Source of the DNA: CAZVYN01 sp964631125
GTDB taxonomy: Bacteria; Eisenbacteria; RBG-16-71-46; CAIMUX01
Reading direction: 5' to 3'
DNA: 32,587 nt
Assembly: GCA_964631125.1 (NCBI GenBank)
Contig: CAZVYN010000048.1
Coordinates: 1-32,587 of the forward strand
Shown here: positions 1 to 7,519 of the stretch, piece after piece
Layout of the letters: each line of letters begins with the position of its first letter
Position numbering within the stretch: position 1 is the stretch's first letter
Made by a program: the position numbers and the translations under genes
Notes under the pieces: model-generated
Seen by the model: the letters and a program-made list of their open reading frames with translations, nothing else
What the model was told of the DNA's origin: nothing
Database searches by the model: none

Positions 1-1505
1 TCGAGCCGATGCCGCGCGGCGGCGGTTACGTCTTCGCCAACGAGATCGTCGGCGGTTCCTCGGATCGTCTCACGGAACGGAACGCGCGGTTTGACCGCCT
101 CCGCTTCGACATGGAAGCGGCGATGCACGCGTTCCAACAGTACTTCGACATGTTGGTCGCCCATCGCACGGACCAACTGCTGATGGAGCTCCCCTTGGAT
201 GACGATCTGGAAGGTCGCGTCCTCTTCGTGCAGCTTGTGCAGCGCGGCGCCCACCTTGTCCTCGTCGGTCTTGCTCTTGGCGTGGATCGCCACTTCGTGC
301 ACCGGCCGCGGGAACGCGATCGGCCGCAGGACGACCTTCTTCTCCTTCCCGCCGATCGTGTTGTTCAAGTGCGCGGTCTTCAGCTTGGCGGCAGCGCCGA
401 TATCGCCCGCCACCAGCTTCTCCGCGTCGGTCCGTTCCTTCCCGAGGAAATGATAGAAGTGCCCGACGCGTTCGCTCTGATCGTTGGAGTGATTGATGAC
501 ATCGGCGCCGTTCTCGAACGTCCCCGAGAAGACGCGAAGGAAGGCGATCTCCTGCGCCATCGTGTCGGAGGTGATCTTGAAGAGGATCGCCGCGCGCGGA
601 CCGTCGGGCCGACAGGGGAGCAGCGTCTCCTCGGTCGCCCCGTTCATCAACACAGGGATGCCGGGACTCTCCAACGGACTCGGCCCCAACTCGACGAGCA
701 GCTTGATCAACAGGCCGACTCCGAGATTCTTCTCGCCGCTGACCGGCACGGCCGGATAGAAACGTCCGCGCAGGATGCCGAGGTGCAGCCCGCGCACCGT
801 CTCTTCGGGAGTCAGCTCGAGCGTGTCGAGATACTTCTCCAAGAGGGCGTCGTCCGACTCGGCCGCCACTTCCACGATCTGGCGGTGCGCGACGGCGACC
901 GCGTCTTTCATGTCGGCCGGAATCGGAGTCTCGATCGCATCCTTGCCCTGGAACGTGTAAGCCTTCTCGCCCAAGACGTCGACCACGCCGGTGAACGACG
1001 GGCCCGACCCGATCGGCAGGTAGATCGGGACGATGCGATCCGAGATCCGCTCCCGCGCCTGCTGGATGACGCGATCGAAATCGGCCTGGTCCTTGTCCAT
1101 GCCGTTGACGGCGATGAACCGCGGCATCTGCCGCTCGTTCATCATCTCGGAGTGCATCTCGCTGTCCGACTCGACGCCGGCGGTCGAGCTGAGGACGAGC
1201 AGGCCGAAGTCGGCCGCCATCATCCCGGCCGCGACTTCACCGGCGAAGTCCGCGTACCCAGGCACGTCGATCAGGTTGACCTTCCGGCCGAGATACTCGA
1301 ACTGGGCGACCGCGAGTGAGATGCCGGTCTTCCGACGCAATTCGTCAGGAGTGAAGTCGAGGTGGGAGGTCCCGTCGGCCGTGCGGCCCTGACGGTTGAT
1401 CGCTCCGGCAGCGAAGAGCATCGCTTCGGAGAGGGTGGTCTTTCCGGCTCCGCTGTGGCCGGCGATGACGACGTTGCGGATGTCCTGCGAGGCAAAGGTC
1501 TTCAA
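1..1505 (-). CDS. fusA2: EF-G-like translational GTPase (EF-G-2/FusA2 type), 3' end outside window
   Basis: A GTPase of the elongation factor G family; canonical EF-G drives ribosomal translocation and ribosome recycling in the cytoplasm, while EF-G-2/FusA2 paralogues are less well characterised. The visible 501 codons begin KTFASQDIRNVVIAGHSG and show the P-loop GHSGAGKTTL (about residues 14-23), switch II IDVPGYADF and the G4 region VNGMDKDQAD. Domains II and III follow, with domain IV beginning at the edge. GHSGAGKTT instead of GHxDAGKTT and the degenerate switch I point to the EF-G-2 class rather than the main fusA. The start is TTG at 1505, chosen because conservation begins there and an upstream in-frame stop is close; a purine-rich AAAGGGG lies about 10 bases upstream. 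G4 reads NGMD rather than NKxD. The family normally has about 690 residues, so roughly 190 are missing at the left edge. Family assignment is firm; the paralogue class is inferred. Confidence 0.9.
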   Translation of the reverse strand, partial: MKTFASQDIRNVVIAGHSGAGKTTLSEAMLFAAGAINRQGRTADGTSHLDFTPDELRRKTGISLAVAQFEYLGRKVNLIDVPGYADFAGEVAAGMMAADFGLLVLSSTAGVESDSEMHSEMMNERQMPRFIAVNGMDKDQADFDRVIQQARERISDRIVPIYLPIGSGPSFTGVVDVLGEKAYTFQGKDAIETPIPADMKDAVAVAHRQIVEVAAESDDALLEKYLDTLELTPEETVRGLHLGILRGRFYPAVPVSGEKNLGVGLLIKLLVELGPSPLESPGIPVLMNGATEETLLPCRPDGPRAAILFKITSDTMAQEIAFLRVFSGTFENGADVINHSNDQSERVGHFYHFLGKERTDAEKLVAGDIGAAAKLKTAHLNNTIGGKEKKVVLRPIAFPRPVHEVAIHAKSKTDEDKVGAALHKLHEEDATFQIVIQGELHQQLVRAMGDQHVEVLLERVHRRFHVEAEAVKPRVPFRETIRGTADDLVGEDVTAAARHRL

Positions 1506-1573
1506 AGCTCCGCGCCCCTTTCGTCCCAACCCATCCTGATGGAGCTGTCTCGAACGCCGGAGAGCCGGCGGGT

Positions 1574-1588
1574 GGGCCCTGCGGGCCC
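1574..1588 (-). terminator. GC-rich hairpin between small ORF and EF-G-like gene
   Basis: GGGCCC-TGC-GGGCCC forms a perfect 6-bp stem with a 3-base loop in the 130-base gap between the small hypothetical gene and the EF-G-like gene. A second 4-bp hairpin, CCCC-TCTC-GGGG, lies at 1619-1630 directly after the hypothetical gene's stop. Neither has a good T-tract on the minus strand, so termination or attenuation is only inferred; either could equally be part of the EF-G leader. Confidence 0.3.
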
Positions 1589-1635
1589 GGATCGCTGAGG
1601 AGTGACGCGCAGATTACACCCCTCTCGGGGAAGGC

Positions 1636-1878
1636 TCAACGACGCTCGTTCCCGCGTTTGAAGTTGCCGGTCGCCTTGGCCAGGGCGAGTTGGACCTCGG
1701 GGGCCGTCAGACCGGCGAGCCGGGCGGCGAAGGCGGCCGCCTCTGCCCCGCGCAACGTCTTGACGGTACGCCCCTCGAAGCGAAGCTCGATCGCTCCGTC
1801 CTTCCGGGTGCGGTAGGAGAACGGCGCCTCGTCGAGCCGTCCGCGGGGATCGATCGGCATCGGTCCGCCCCGCCTCAC
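1636..1878 (-). CDS. Small conserved hypothetical protein
   Basis: An 80-residue (or 74-residue) basic soluble protein with no signal peptide or membrane segment. The middle looks like a small beta-rich unit (DGAIELRFEGRTVKTLRG) followed by a helix (AEAAAFAARLAGL) and a tail ending ATGNFKRGNERR. I recall the NFKRGNE ending as recurring in short uncharacterised proteins of diverse bacteria, but know no function. The GTG start at 1878 overlaps the antiporter stop in a GTGA arrangement, suggesting translational coupling. An ATG at 1860 (MPIDPRG) has a better Shine-Dalgarno (AGGCGGGGCGG) and may be the real start. Last gene of the porin-imelysin operon. A real gene is likely from coupling and composition; function unknown. 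Confidence 0.7.
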   Translation of the reverse strand: MRRGGPMPIDPRGRLDEAPFSYRTRKDGAIELRFEGRTVKTLRGAEAAAFAARLAGLTAPEVQLALAKATGNFKRGNERR

Positions 1879-3641
1879 GCCGGGAGGAGCGGCGTGTCCT
1901 CTCGACGGGATCCGAGGAACTCGGCGCGATTGCGGTCCCTCTCGCGGTCGATCTGCTCGGGCGTCGCTCCGAGTTGCCTCAGGATGAACTCGGTCATCGT
2001 GAGCGCCACTTCGCCTTCGCCCGAGAAGACGACGTCCGCGCCTGCCTGCTCCAGCGCGGCGACCTCGCGCAGATAAGCCGAGCGCGCGAGGACCCGGATG
2101 CGGGGGTTGAGTTCGCGCGCGACGCGGATCGTCTCCTCGCTCCCCTGCATTCCGGACGAGCTCAGGATGAGAGCGATGGCCTGCTCGACGCCGGCCTGTT
2201 CGATCGTCGCGCGATGAGTCGCGTCTCCGTAGACGGCGCGGATCCCCTCCTCCCGCAGCGTCCTCACCGTGTCGAGGTTCATCTCGATCACGGTCGGCTC
2301 GATCCCGTTCTCCCTCAACAAGCGGGTGACGGTTCGTCCGACCGGGCCGTACCCGACGACGATCGCCGCGTGTTCGTCCCTCAGGTCGGCGTCCCGGATG
2401 TCGTTCTCGCTGCGGAGGCGCTCCTCGTCACTGACCGCGTTGAGGAGCTTCCAGGCTCTCGGAGAGCGTTTGGCGCGCGCCTCGACCGCGTTGGCCACGC
2501 GGAAGAGGATCGGATTGAGGCTGATCGAGATCATCGACGCGGCGACCAACGCCTGAGTGGCGGCCTCGGGCAGGAGCTCGAGCTGGCGGCCGAGGCCCGC
2601 GACGATGAACGAGAACTCCCCGATCTGCGCGAGCGCGACCGCCACACCGAGCGCTACTCGCAGCGGGTGCCCGAGCACGAGCACGAGGAAGAGCGCCGTG
2701 AGCGGCTTGCCGAGCAAGACCACACCGAGCGTGGCCGCGACGAGTCCCGGGGAGGCCAGGAGAAACGCCGGGTCGAAGAGCATGCCGACCGAAACGAAGA
2801 ACAGAACCGCGAACGCGTCGCGCATCGGGAGCGCCTCGGACGCGGCCCTGAGGCTGAACTCCGAGCGACCGACGACCAACCCGGCCAAGAACGCGCCGAG
2901 GGCCAAGGACACGCCGAAGAGGAAGGCGGCGCCGACGGCGATGCCGAGCGCCAGGACCAAGATGGTGAGGGTGAAGAGTTCGCGCGAGCGGGTCGCCGCA
3001 ATGTGACCCAGCACCCAGGGAATCGCCCGTCCGCCGAAGTAGATCGCGAATGCGATCAGAGCAGAGACCTTGAGGAAGGCGCCGCCGATGGCCCAGAGCG
3101 CGCCGCTCCAACCGACCTCGCCGAAGTCAGCCAACACCGGCAAGAGCACGAGAACCATGACCGTGAGGAAGTCTTCGATCACGACCCAGCCCACCGCGAT
3201 GTGCCCCGTCGGCGAGTGGAGATCGCGCCGGTCGGTCAACACGCGCAGCAACACGACCGTGCTCGCGACCGAAACGGCGAGACCGAAGACGAATCCGGCC
3301 GAGGCGCCCCATCCGAATGCGAGCGCCACGACGCAGCCGAGCGCGGTCGCCACCGCGCTCGTCCCGATCGCGCCCGGCACGGCGACTCTGCGCACCGCGA
3401 GCAGCTCTTCCCATCGGAAATGAAGCCCGACCCCGAACATCAAGAGGCTGACGCCGACCTCGGCCAGCTGTTGGGTCACCCCCTGGTCGACGATCAGGCC
3501 GGGCGTGTTCGAGCCGACGACGATGCCCGCCAGCAGATACCCGACGAGCGGCGAGAGTCCCAGCCGATGCGTGGCATAACCGAAAAGGAGCGCAGCGGTG
3601 AGGCCGCCGACGAGCGCGAGAATCAGATCGAGGTGTTGCAC
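1875..3641 (-). CDS. CPA2-family cation/proton antiporter (KefB/YbaL-like) with RCK domain
   Basis: An inner-membrane monovalent cation:proton antiporter of the CPA2 family, which exchanges K+ or Na+ for H+ or acts as a regulated K+ efflux system. Residues 1-390 hold about 12-13 hydrophobic segments beginning LILALVGGLTAALLFG, with the family's GLSPLVGYLLAGIVVG near residues 28-43 and the core segment around FLTVMVLVLLPVLADFGE. Residues about 425-545 form a TrkA-N/RCK nucleotide-binding domain: the Rossmann motif GYGPVGRTV is followed by an acidic strand end (IEMN) and GDATH. At 588 residues it matches KefB/YbaL length. It starts at GTG 3641, 10 bases after the stop of the di-heme protein gene, and is overlapped by the next small ORF, so it sits within the operon. 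No KefF/KefG-type ancillary gene is next to it, so glutathione gating is not supported. The ion is not deducible. Confidence 0.9.
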   Translation of the reverse strand: MQHLDLILALVGGLTAALLFGYATHRLGLSPLVGYLLAGIVVGSNTPGLIVDQGVTQQLAEVGVSLLMFGVGLHFRWEELLAVRRVAVPGAIGTSAVATALGCVVALAFGWGASAGFVFGLAVSVASTVVLLRVLTDRRDLHSPTGHIAVGWVVIEDFLTVMVLVLLPVLADFGEVGWSGALWAIGGAFLKVSALIAFAIYFGGRAIPWVLGHIAATRSRELFTLTILVLALGIAVGAAFLFGVSLALGAFLAGLVVGRSEFSLRAASEALPMRDAFAVLFFVSVGMLFDPAFLLASPGLVAATLGVVLLGKPLTALFLVLVLGHPLRVALGVAVALAQIGEFSFIVAGLGRQLELLPEAATQALVAASMISISLNPILFRVANAVEARAKRSPRAWKLLNAVSDEERLRSENDIRDADLRDEHAAIVVGYGPVGRTVTRLLRENGIEPTVIEMNLDTVRTLREEGIRAVYGDATHRATIEQAGVEQAIALILSSSGMQGSEETIRVARELNPRIRVLARSAYLREVAALEQAGADVVFSGEGEVALTMTEFILRQLGATPEQIDRERDRNRAEFLGSRREDTPLLPA

Positions 3642-3651
3642 TCAGGGCAGA

Positions 3652-5031
3652 CTACAAGGAACGCAGGAACGCGACGAGCGCCAGCCTTTCGGATTGCGAC
3701 ATTCCCAGAACCCGTTGCTTCGCCGCCTCGGCCTCGCCTCCGTGCCAGACGATCGCCTCCAGGAATCCGCGCGCGCGGCCGTCGTGCATCAGTTCGACGT
3801 GACCGTTGACCGTCTCCAGCAAGCCGACGCCCCACAGCGGTGGAGTCCGCCACTCCGAGGGGTTCGCGTCGAAGTCGTTGCGACCGTCGTCGAGCGCCGC
3901 GCCCATGTCGTGCAGCAGGAAGTCGCTGTAGGGGTGGATCACCTGATGCGACATCTCCGACACTGTCGGGTGCGCGCCGGTCACGATCCGCGCAACGTGA
4001 CAGGCCACGCACCCGGCCTGCGCGAAGAGCTGCTCACCGGCGCGGACCTGCGGGTCGTCCACTTTGCGCCGCGCCGGGACGCCGAGCGTCTGCAGGTAGA
4101 AGGCGGCGAGTTCGACCGTCTCCCGCGAGATCTCCGGATCGTCCGGGAGCGAGTCGTCATACTCCGGCTGATCGGCGGTGCTCTCTCGCGGGAAGATCGG
4201 CGATGTCACGCCCATGTCCTCTTGGAAGGCATGCGCCGACTGCTGCACGAGATCCGGTTCGCTCGCCTTCCACCCGAATCGCCCGATCACGCGCTCTTGC
4301 CGCTCCACGTCCCAGACGTAGTTCACGCGTCCCGAAACGCCATCGCCGCTCGTGTCGGGCCGAGCGGCCAACTCGAGCAGGGTCTCCTCGGAGATCGCCT
4401 CGATCAATCCGAGTCCGAAGACAGGCGGGCCGACGCGCGGAGACAACAGCCGCGAACTCGGAATCGGCCGCGTGATCCCCTGTGCGCGGTAGGTCGGCCA
4501 ACGCATCGAGTAGGGCGACCCGTCGTCGTAGAGGCGATCGATGTAGAGCCAGTCGACCTCGATGCGCGCTTCCGGGGCCGCACCGAAGACCGCTCGTTGC
4601 TGCAACTGCCCGCCGAATCCCGGCAACGGCATCGGACCGCCGCTGACCGCATCCCTTCCCGGGGCGCTGATCCGGAAGAGCATCGACTCGCGACCACGAC
4701 CGTTGCGCACATGGCAGCCGGCGCAGGAGGTCTCGTTGAACGCGGGGCCGAGCCCCGACTGCACGACCGCGGGCGCCGTGACGTAGGCCGCTTCGAAGGC
4801 GGCGTCGCCGGCGAAGTGTCGGTCGAGCGAGCCGGCGGCAAGATTCGGAGCGGGCAGCGTGTAGGCCGAACTCGTCGCATTGAAGACCGTGGCGGCGCCC
4901 CCCGCCAAGGGAACCGTCGGGCCGGGATCCGACGGCGGATCGGTCGGACCGTCGTGGCCGCAGCCGATCGCGAGCAGCCCGACGATGAGCGCGTAGAACG
5001 CCGCGTGTGCTCGACGGCGCCGTCGACTCAT
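3652..5031 (-). CDS. Di-heme oxidoreductase-like lipoprotein (DHOR/DUF1111, 'thiol oxidoreductase' family)
   Basis: A periplasmic c-type cytochrome of the DHOR/DUF1111 family, distantly like MauG and di-heme peroxidases, whose substrate is unknown. It has a basic N-terminus (MSRRRRRAH), a hydrophobic stretch and a lipobox-like LLAIGC (Cys about 24), so it is probably a lipoprotein. Two heme-binding motifs are visible: CAGCH (about residue 103) in the family signature GPAFNETSCAGCH, and CVACH (about 343). The length, 459 residues, is normal for the family. The ATG at 5031 overlaps the imelysin stop as ATGA. Imelysin and DHOR genes are recurrent neighbours in iron-regulated loci of Gram-negative bacteria, which supports a role in periplasmic iron or copper redox handling. 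That role is inferred from context. Confidence 0.9.
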   Translation of the reverse strand: MSRRRRRAHAAFYALIVGLLAIGCGHDGPTDPPSDPGPTVPLAGGAATVFNATSSAYTLPAPNLAAGSLDRHFAGDAAFEAAYVTAPAVVQSGLGPAFNETSCAGCHVRNGRGRESMLFRISAPGRDAVSGGPMPLPGFGGQLQQRAVFGAAPEARIEVDWLYIDRLYDDGSPYSMRWPTYRAQGITRPIPSSRLLSPRVGPPVFGLGLIEAISEETLLELAARPDTSGDGVSGRVNYVWDVERQERVIGRFGWKASEPDLVQQSAHAFQEDMGVTSPIFPRESTADQPEYDDSLPDDPEISRETVELAAFYLQTLGVPARRKVDDPQVRAGEQLFAQAGCVACHVARIVTGAHPTVSEMSHQVIHPYSDFLLHDMGAALDDGRNDFDANPSEWRTPPLWGVGLLETVNGHVELMHDGRARGFLEAIVWHGGEAEAAKQRVLGMSQSERLALVAFLRSL

Positions 5032-6140
5032 CGCGAGAGATCCGCGAGCACCGGTCGGACGTCCCGATCGATCGTGTCTTGCAGCGTGCGCACGGCGATC
5101 TGCGCCGCGGCCACCGCCTGCGGCGCCTCGAAGATCGCGGTGGTGAACGGCGCGGGAATCGCTCCGATGGCGTCGATCGCCGCTTGGATCTCCGTTTTCA
5201 CACGCGCCTCCAACCCCGGATCGTTCGCCCGCACGAACTCGTCGAATCCCGGACCGTCATTGCCGTCGTACCGCCCCAAGAAGAGATTCTGGATGCTGCG
5301 GATGTTGTCCTGGAAGTCGGCGATCGAGTTCCGACTGAAGCGCGACTCTTCCAAGGTCACGTCTTGTTCACTGAGCGGTCCGTCGATCTTGCCGTTGGCG
5401 ACCTCGTCCGCGATCGTGACCATCCCTTCCAACAGTTCCTGCATGGCCGACGCCTGACTCGCGTAGCGAGGATTGTCGTCCCCCGGCGCGATCAGGAAGC
5501 GCCCGAAGTTCTCGCCCTTCGGATCCCAACTCTCCGCGAGCCGCTCGGTCTTGTTGCTCAGGTCGGCCGCGCAGGCGCCGAGGTATTCGAACTCGCGCGC
5601 GGTGAACGCCGAGATAGGTTTCTGGCTATCGAGGCCGAAGAGCAAATACTCCAGCGTATGGAACCCCTTCAACTCGTCGCCCAGGCCGTCGATCAGCTCT
5701 TGGTCGAGCTCCTCGCCGCTGGCGAGCACGGCGTTCAGGTCGGTCTCGTTGACCGGCCAACTGTCGATGGCCGGATCGAGTCCCTCATCGGACACCGGGC
5801 CGAACAGGAACCCCTCGGACTGCTCCCAGGGGACGCGCGCCGCCCGCCAGGCCGACCGCGCGGCCGCCAATGTCGTCTCGGAGGGACCGACTCTCAGCAC
5901 GGCGATCGCGCCGTTCAGATCGGCGGCGGCGAAGCGCAGATCTTCGTACGTCGCGAAGATCACGCCATGCGCCGCTTGCCGCAGGATCGGCTCCGCGTCG
6001 TAGCCGACGGGCGGGTCGATCCCATCGTCGTCGTCGTCGGAACAGCCCGCGAACCCCACGGCGAACAGGCCCAGGACGACCGTCCCGAGGACCGACCGGG
6101 CGCCATCGATGAATCTGGAGCGCTTGCGCACGATCTCCAC
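5028..6140 (-). CDS. Imelysin-family (M75/IrpA-like) lipoprotein
   Basis: An imelysin-domain protein, a family of extracytoplasmic proteins linked to iron uptake (IrpA, EfeO-like). The name comes from a proposed peptidase activity that is doubtful for most members. The GxHxxE motif typical of the family is present as GFHTLE (about residue 195). The N-terminus carries a hydrophobic segment and lipobox LFAVGFAGC followed by an acidic linker SDDDDD, so it is probably a lipoprotein. The frame is open to 6581, but I place the start at GTG 6140: a strong GGGAGGA lies 5 bases upstream, the signal peptide then starts properly, and the longer frame overlaps the porin gene. The result is 370 residues, near family length. 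It lies 20 bases after the porin stop and overlaps the di-heme gene by 4 bases. Confidence 0.92.
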   Translation of the reverse strand: MEIVRKRSRFIDGARSVLGTVVLGLFAVGFAGCSDDDDDGIDPPVGYDAEPILRQAAHGVIFATYEDLRFAAADLNGAIAVLRVGPSETTLAAARSAWRAARVPWEQSEGFLFGPVSDEGLDPAIDSWPVNETDLNAVLASGEELDQELIDGLGDELKGFHTLEYLLFGLDSQKPISAFTAREFEYLGACAADLSNKTERLAESWDPKGENFGRFLIAPGDDNPRYASQASAMQELLEGMVTIADEVANGKIDGPLSEQDVTLEESRFSRNSIADFQDNIRSIQNLFLGRYDGNDGPGFDEFVRANDPGLEARVKTEIQAAIDAIGAIPAPFTTAIFEAPQAVAAAQIAVRTLQDTIDRDVRPVLADLSR

Positions 6141-6145
6141 GAAAT

Positions 6146-6152
6146 TCCTCCC
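6146..6152 (-). promoter_or_regulatory. Shine-Dalgarno site fixing the imelysin GTG start
   Basis: GGGAGGA on the minus strand lies 5 bases before the GTG at 6140. It decides the start because the reading frame stays open for another 147 codons into the porin gene. Confidence 0.75.
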
Positions 6153-6160
6153 GATGCTGA

Positions 6161-7414
6161 TCAGAACTCCACTCCGAACCCGGCCGAGAACGTCTTCTCG
6201 ACGTTGTCGTTCGGGATGTCCAATTCGCGGCGCGAGTACTCGGCCTTGAGCACGGCGCCGTCCAACGCGCGCCAGTTCAATCCTCCGGTCCAGGCCTCGC
6301 GATCCCAGCGAGGCAGGTCGATGACGGCGCCTTCGACTTCCTGCATCGAGTCGTAGCTCTCGTAGCGCGCGAAGAGCAGGAGCGGACGTCGCAGCGCGGC
6401 GAGGAGCGAGTGCAGATCGAACCCGGCCTCGGCGGTCACGGCCTGCGCGGCGCTCCCGACCGGCGTCCGTTTCACGTTGAGATTGTTGGAGAGATTGCGA
6501 TTCGCCTTCGTCACGAGGTCGGCGTTCTCGAGGTCCCCGCGCAAGAGGAGCGCTCGCACAATCCAGGGTCCGCGCCCCCACTCCGCGTGGGCATCGAGCA
6601 CCGTCACGACCGCGTCGACGTCGAGATCGGGCTTCGGCCGATTGTCGGCGCTGTCCCCTCGATAGGCCGACGCTCCCAGCGTCAGCTCGGAACGCGGTCG
6701 CCAGGCGAGCGTGACGCAGAGGGCGAGGTTCTCCGCGTTCACCTGTTCGAAGCGTCGCTGGTGTCCGGAGGCGACCCAGGCGGCCGAGCTGAATCCGGAG
6801 GAGTCGAGTCCGTTCACGAGCGAGAGCGTGTACTCGACGCGCCCCGCGGCGCCGCCGAGCTGGATACCGTTCTCGTACCAGTTCACCGGGATCAGCGTCG
6901 CCTCGGCGATGCTCCGTGTGGTCGTGAAGTACTCGCTCGGTTCGTCGTGCGTGGACGCCAGGCCGATCGGCAGTTTGAAGCGACCGAGCTTCACCACGAA
7001 CCAGTCACGATGCACGTAGCGGAGGTGGAGCTGCTCGAGCAGCACCTCGCCCCCCTTCTCGATCTCATACTCGAACTCTCCGAATTCCTCGAAGCGATCG
7101 AACTCGACGGTCGAGCCGGTCCCTCCATGCTCGAACTCGACTTCTCCCACCAACTGCGCCCGCGGATCGAGCCGCCAAGTCGGGTAGAGCGTGAGCCGCT
7201 CCAGGTCGATCGCGTTGCGGCGGCCCGGATCGGTCTGCCAGTCGTACGCGAAGTAGTTGGCCGACGCGTAGCCGCGGAGATCGAACCGGCTTTCTACGGT
7301 CTCGTTGGCGCGACCGTCGACCGTCCAGCCCGCGGAGAGAGCCGACCCGATCGAGATGCAGCCCAAAATGGAGCCAAGTTTGAATCCCGCCCGACCCCGC
7401 GCTGGCATTTCCAC
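6161..7414 (-). CDS. Outer-membrane porin (phosphate-selective porin O/P-like)
   Basis: A predicted outer-membrane beta-barrel. After a basic start and hydrophobic signal (FKLGSILGCISIGSALSAG) the protein is built of alternating amphipathic strands with many aromatic residues, e.g. LRGYASANYFAYDW, LHLRYVHRDWFVVKLGRFKLP and LFARYESYDS. It ends in SAGFGVEF, with the terminal Phe expected for recognition by the BAM insertion machinery. KLGRFKLPIG followed by an ENGIQLGG-type segment is typical of the Porin_O_P family. I prefer GTG 7414 (GGAGAGGA 5 bases upstream) over the first ATG at 7447, which has no Shine-Dalgarno and abuts the palindrome at 7452-7466; ATG 7408 is also possible. First gene of the iron-type operon. 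The substrate is unknown; the family includes phosphate and polyphosphate channels, but the context suggests metal or anion uptake. Confidence 0.85.
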   Translation of the reverse strand: MEMPARGRAGFKLGSILGCISIGSALSAGWTVDGRANETVESRFDLRGYASANYFAYDWQTDPGRRNAIDLERLTLYPTWRLDPRAQLVGEVEFEHGGTGSTVEFDRFEEFGEFEYEIEKGGEVLLEQLHLRYVHRDWFVVKLGRFKLPIGLASTHDEPSEYFTTTRSIAEATLIPVNWYENGIQLGGAAGRVEYTLSLVNGLDSSGFSSAAWVASGHQRRFEQVNAENLALCVTLAWRPRSELTLGASAYRGDSADNRPKPDLDVDAVVTVLDAHAEWGRGPWIVRALLLRGDLENADLVTKANRNLSNNLNVKRTPVGSAAQAVTAEAGFDLHSLLAALRRPLLLFARYESYDSMQEVEGAVIDLPRWDREAWTGGLNWRALDGAVLKAEYSRRELDIPNDNVEKTFSAGFGVEF

Positions 7415-7419
7415 GCTCG

Positions 7420-7427
7420 TCCTCTCC
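7420..7427 (-). promoter_or_regulatory. Shine-Dalgarno site for the porin GTG start
   Basis: GGAGAGGA on the minus strand ends 5 bases before GTG 7414. It is the only good ribosome site near the porin N-terminus and argues against initiation at ATG 7447. Confidence 0.6.
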
Positions 7428-7451
7428 GGGGTGCGACTGCCTGACATAAAA

Positions 7452-7466
7452 TGAGACTGCGTCTCA
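7452..7466. promoter_or_regulatory. Fur-like 15-bp palindromic operator upstream of porin-imelysin operon
   Basis: TGAGACTGCGTCTCA is a near-perfect inverted repeat with half-sites TGAGAC and GTCTCA, flanked by an A/T-rich AAAA on the porin side. The spacing fits the 7-1-7 architecture of Fur boxes (TGAxAAT-N-ATTxTCA) with a cytosine in place of the central A/T. It lies 38 bases before the preferred porin start, where a repressor would block the promoter. Regulation by Fur, or another FUR-family protein, is inferred from the palindrome plus the imelysin/DHOR operon it precedes. Confidence 0.55.
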
Positions 7467-7519
7467 GGAGCAGGGAAGACCCTAGCCCAGCCGGGTCCGA
7501 ACGCGCAACACCCAACGGC

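Noticed and set aside
9..1319. 436-codon plus-strand open frame opposite the EF-G-like gene
   Set aside because: It is antisense to a gene with clear GTPase motifs; its translation is rich in Arg, Asp, Glu and His with no domain, as expected for the complement of high-GC coding sequence.
1974..3809. 611-codon plus-strand frame opposite the antiporter
   Set aside because: Highly charged, repetitive Arg/Glu/Asp/His composition is the mirror of a hydrophobic membrane protein on the other strand; no Shine-Dalgarno and no family resemblance.
3598..5457. 619-codon plus-strand frame opposite the di-heme and imelysin genes
   Set aside because: Covers parts of two well-supported genes on the other strand and has no recognisable domain.
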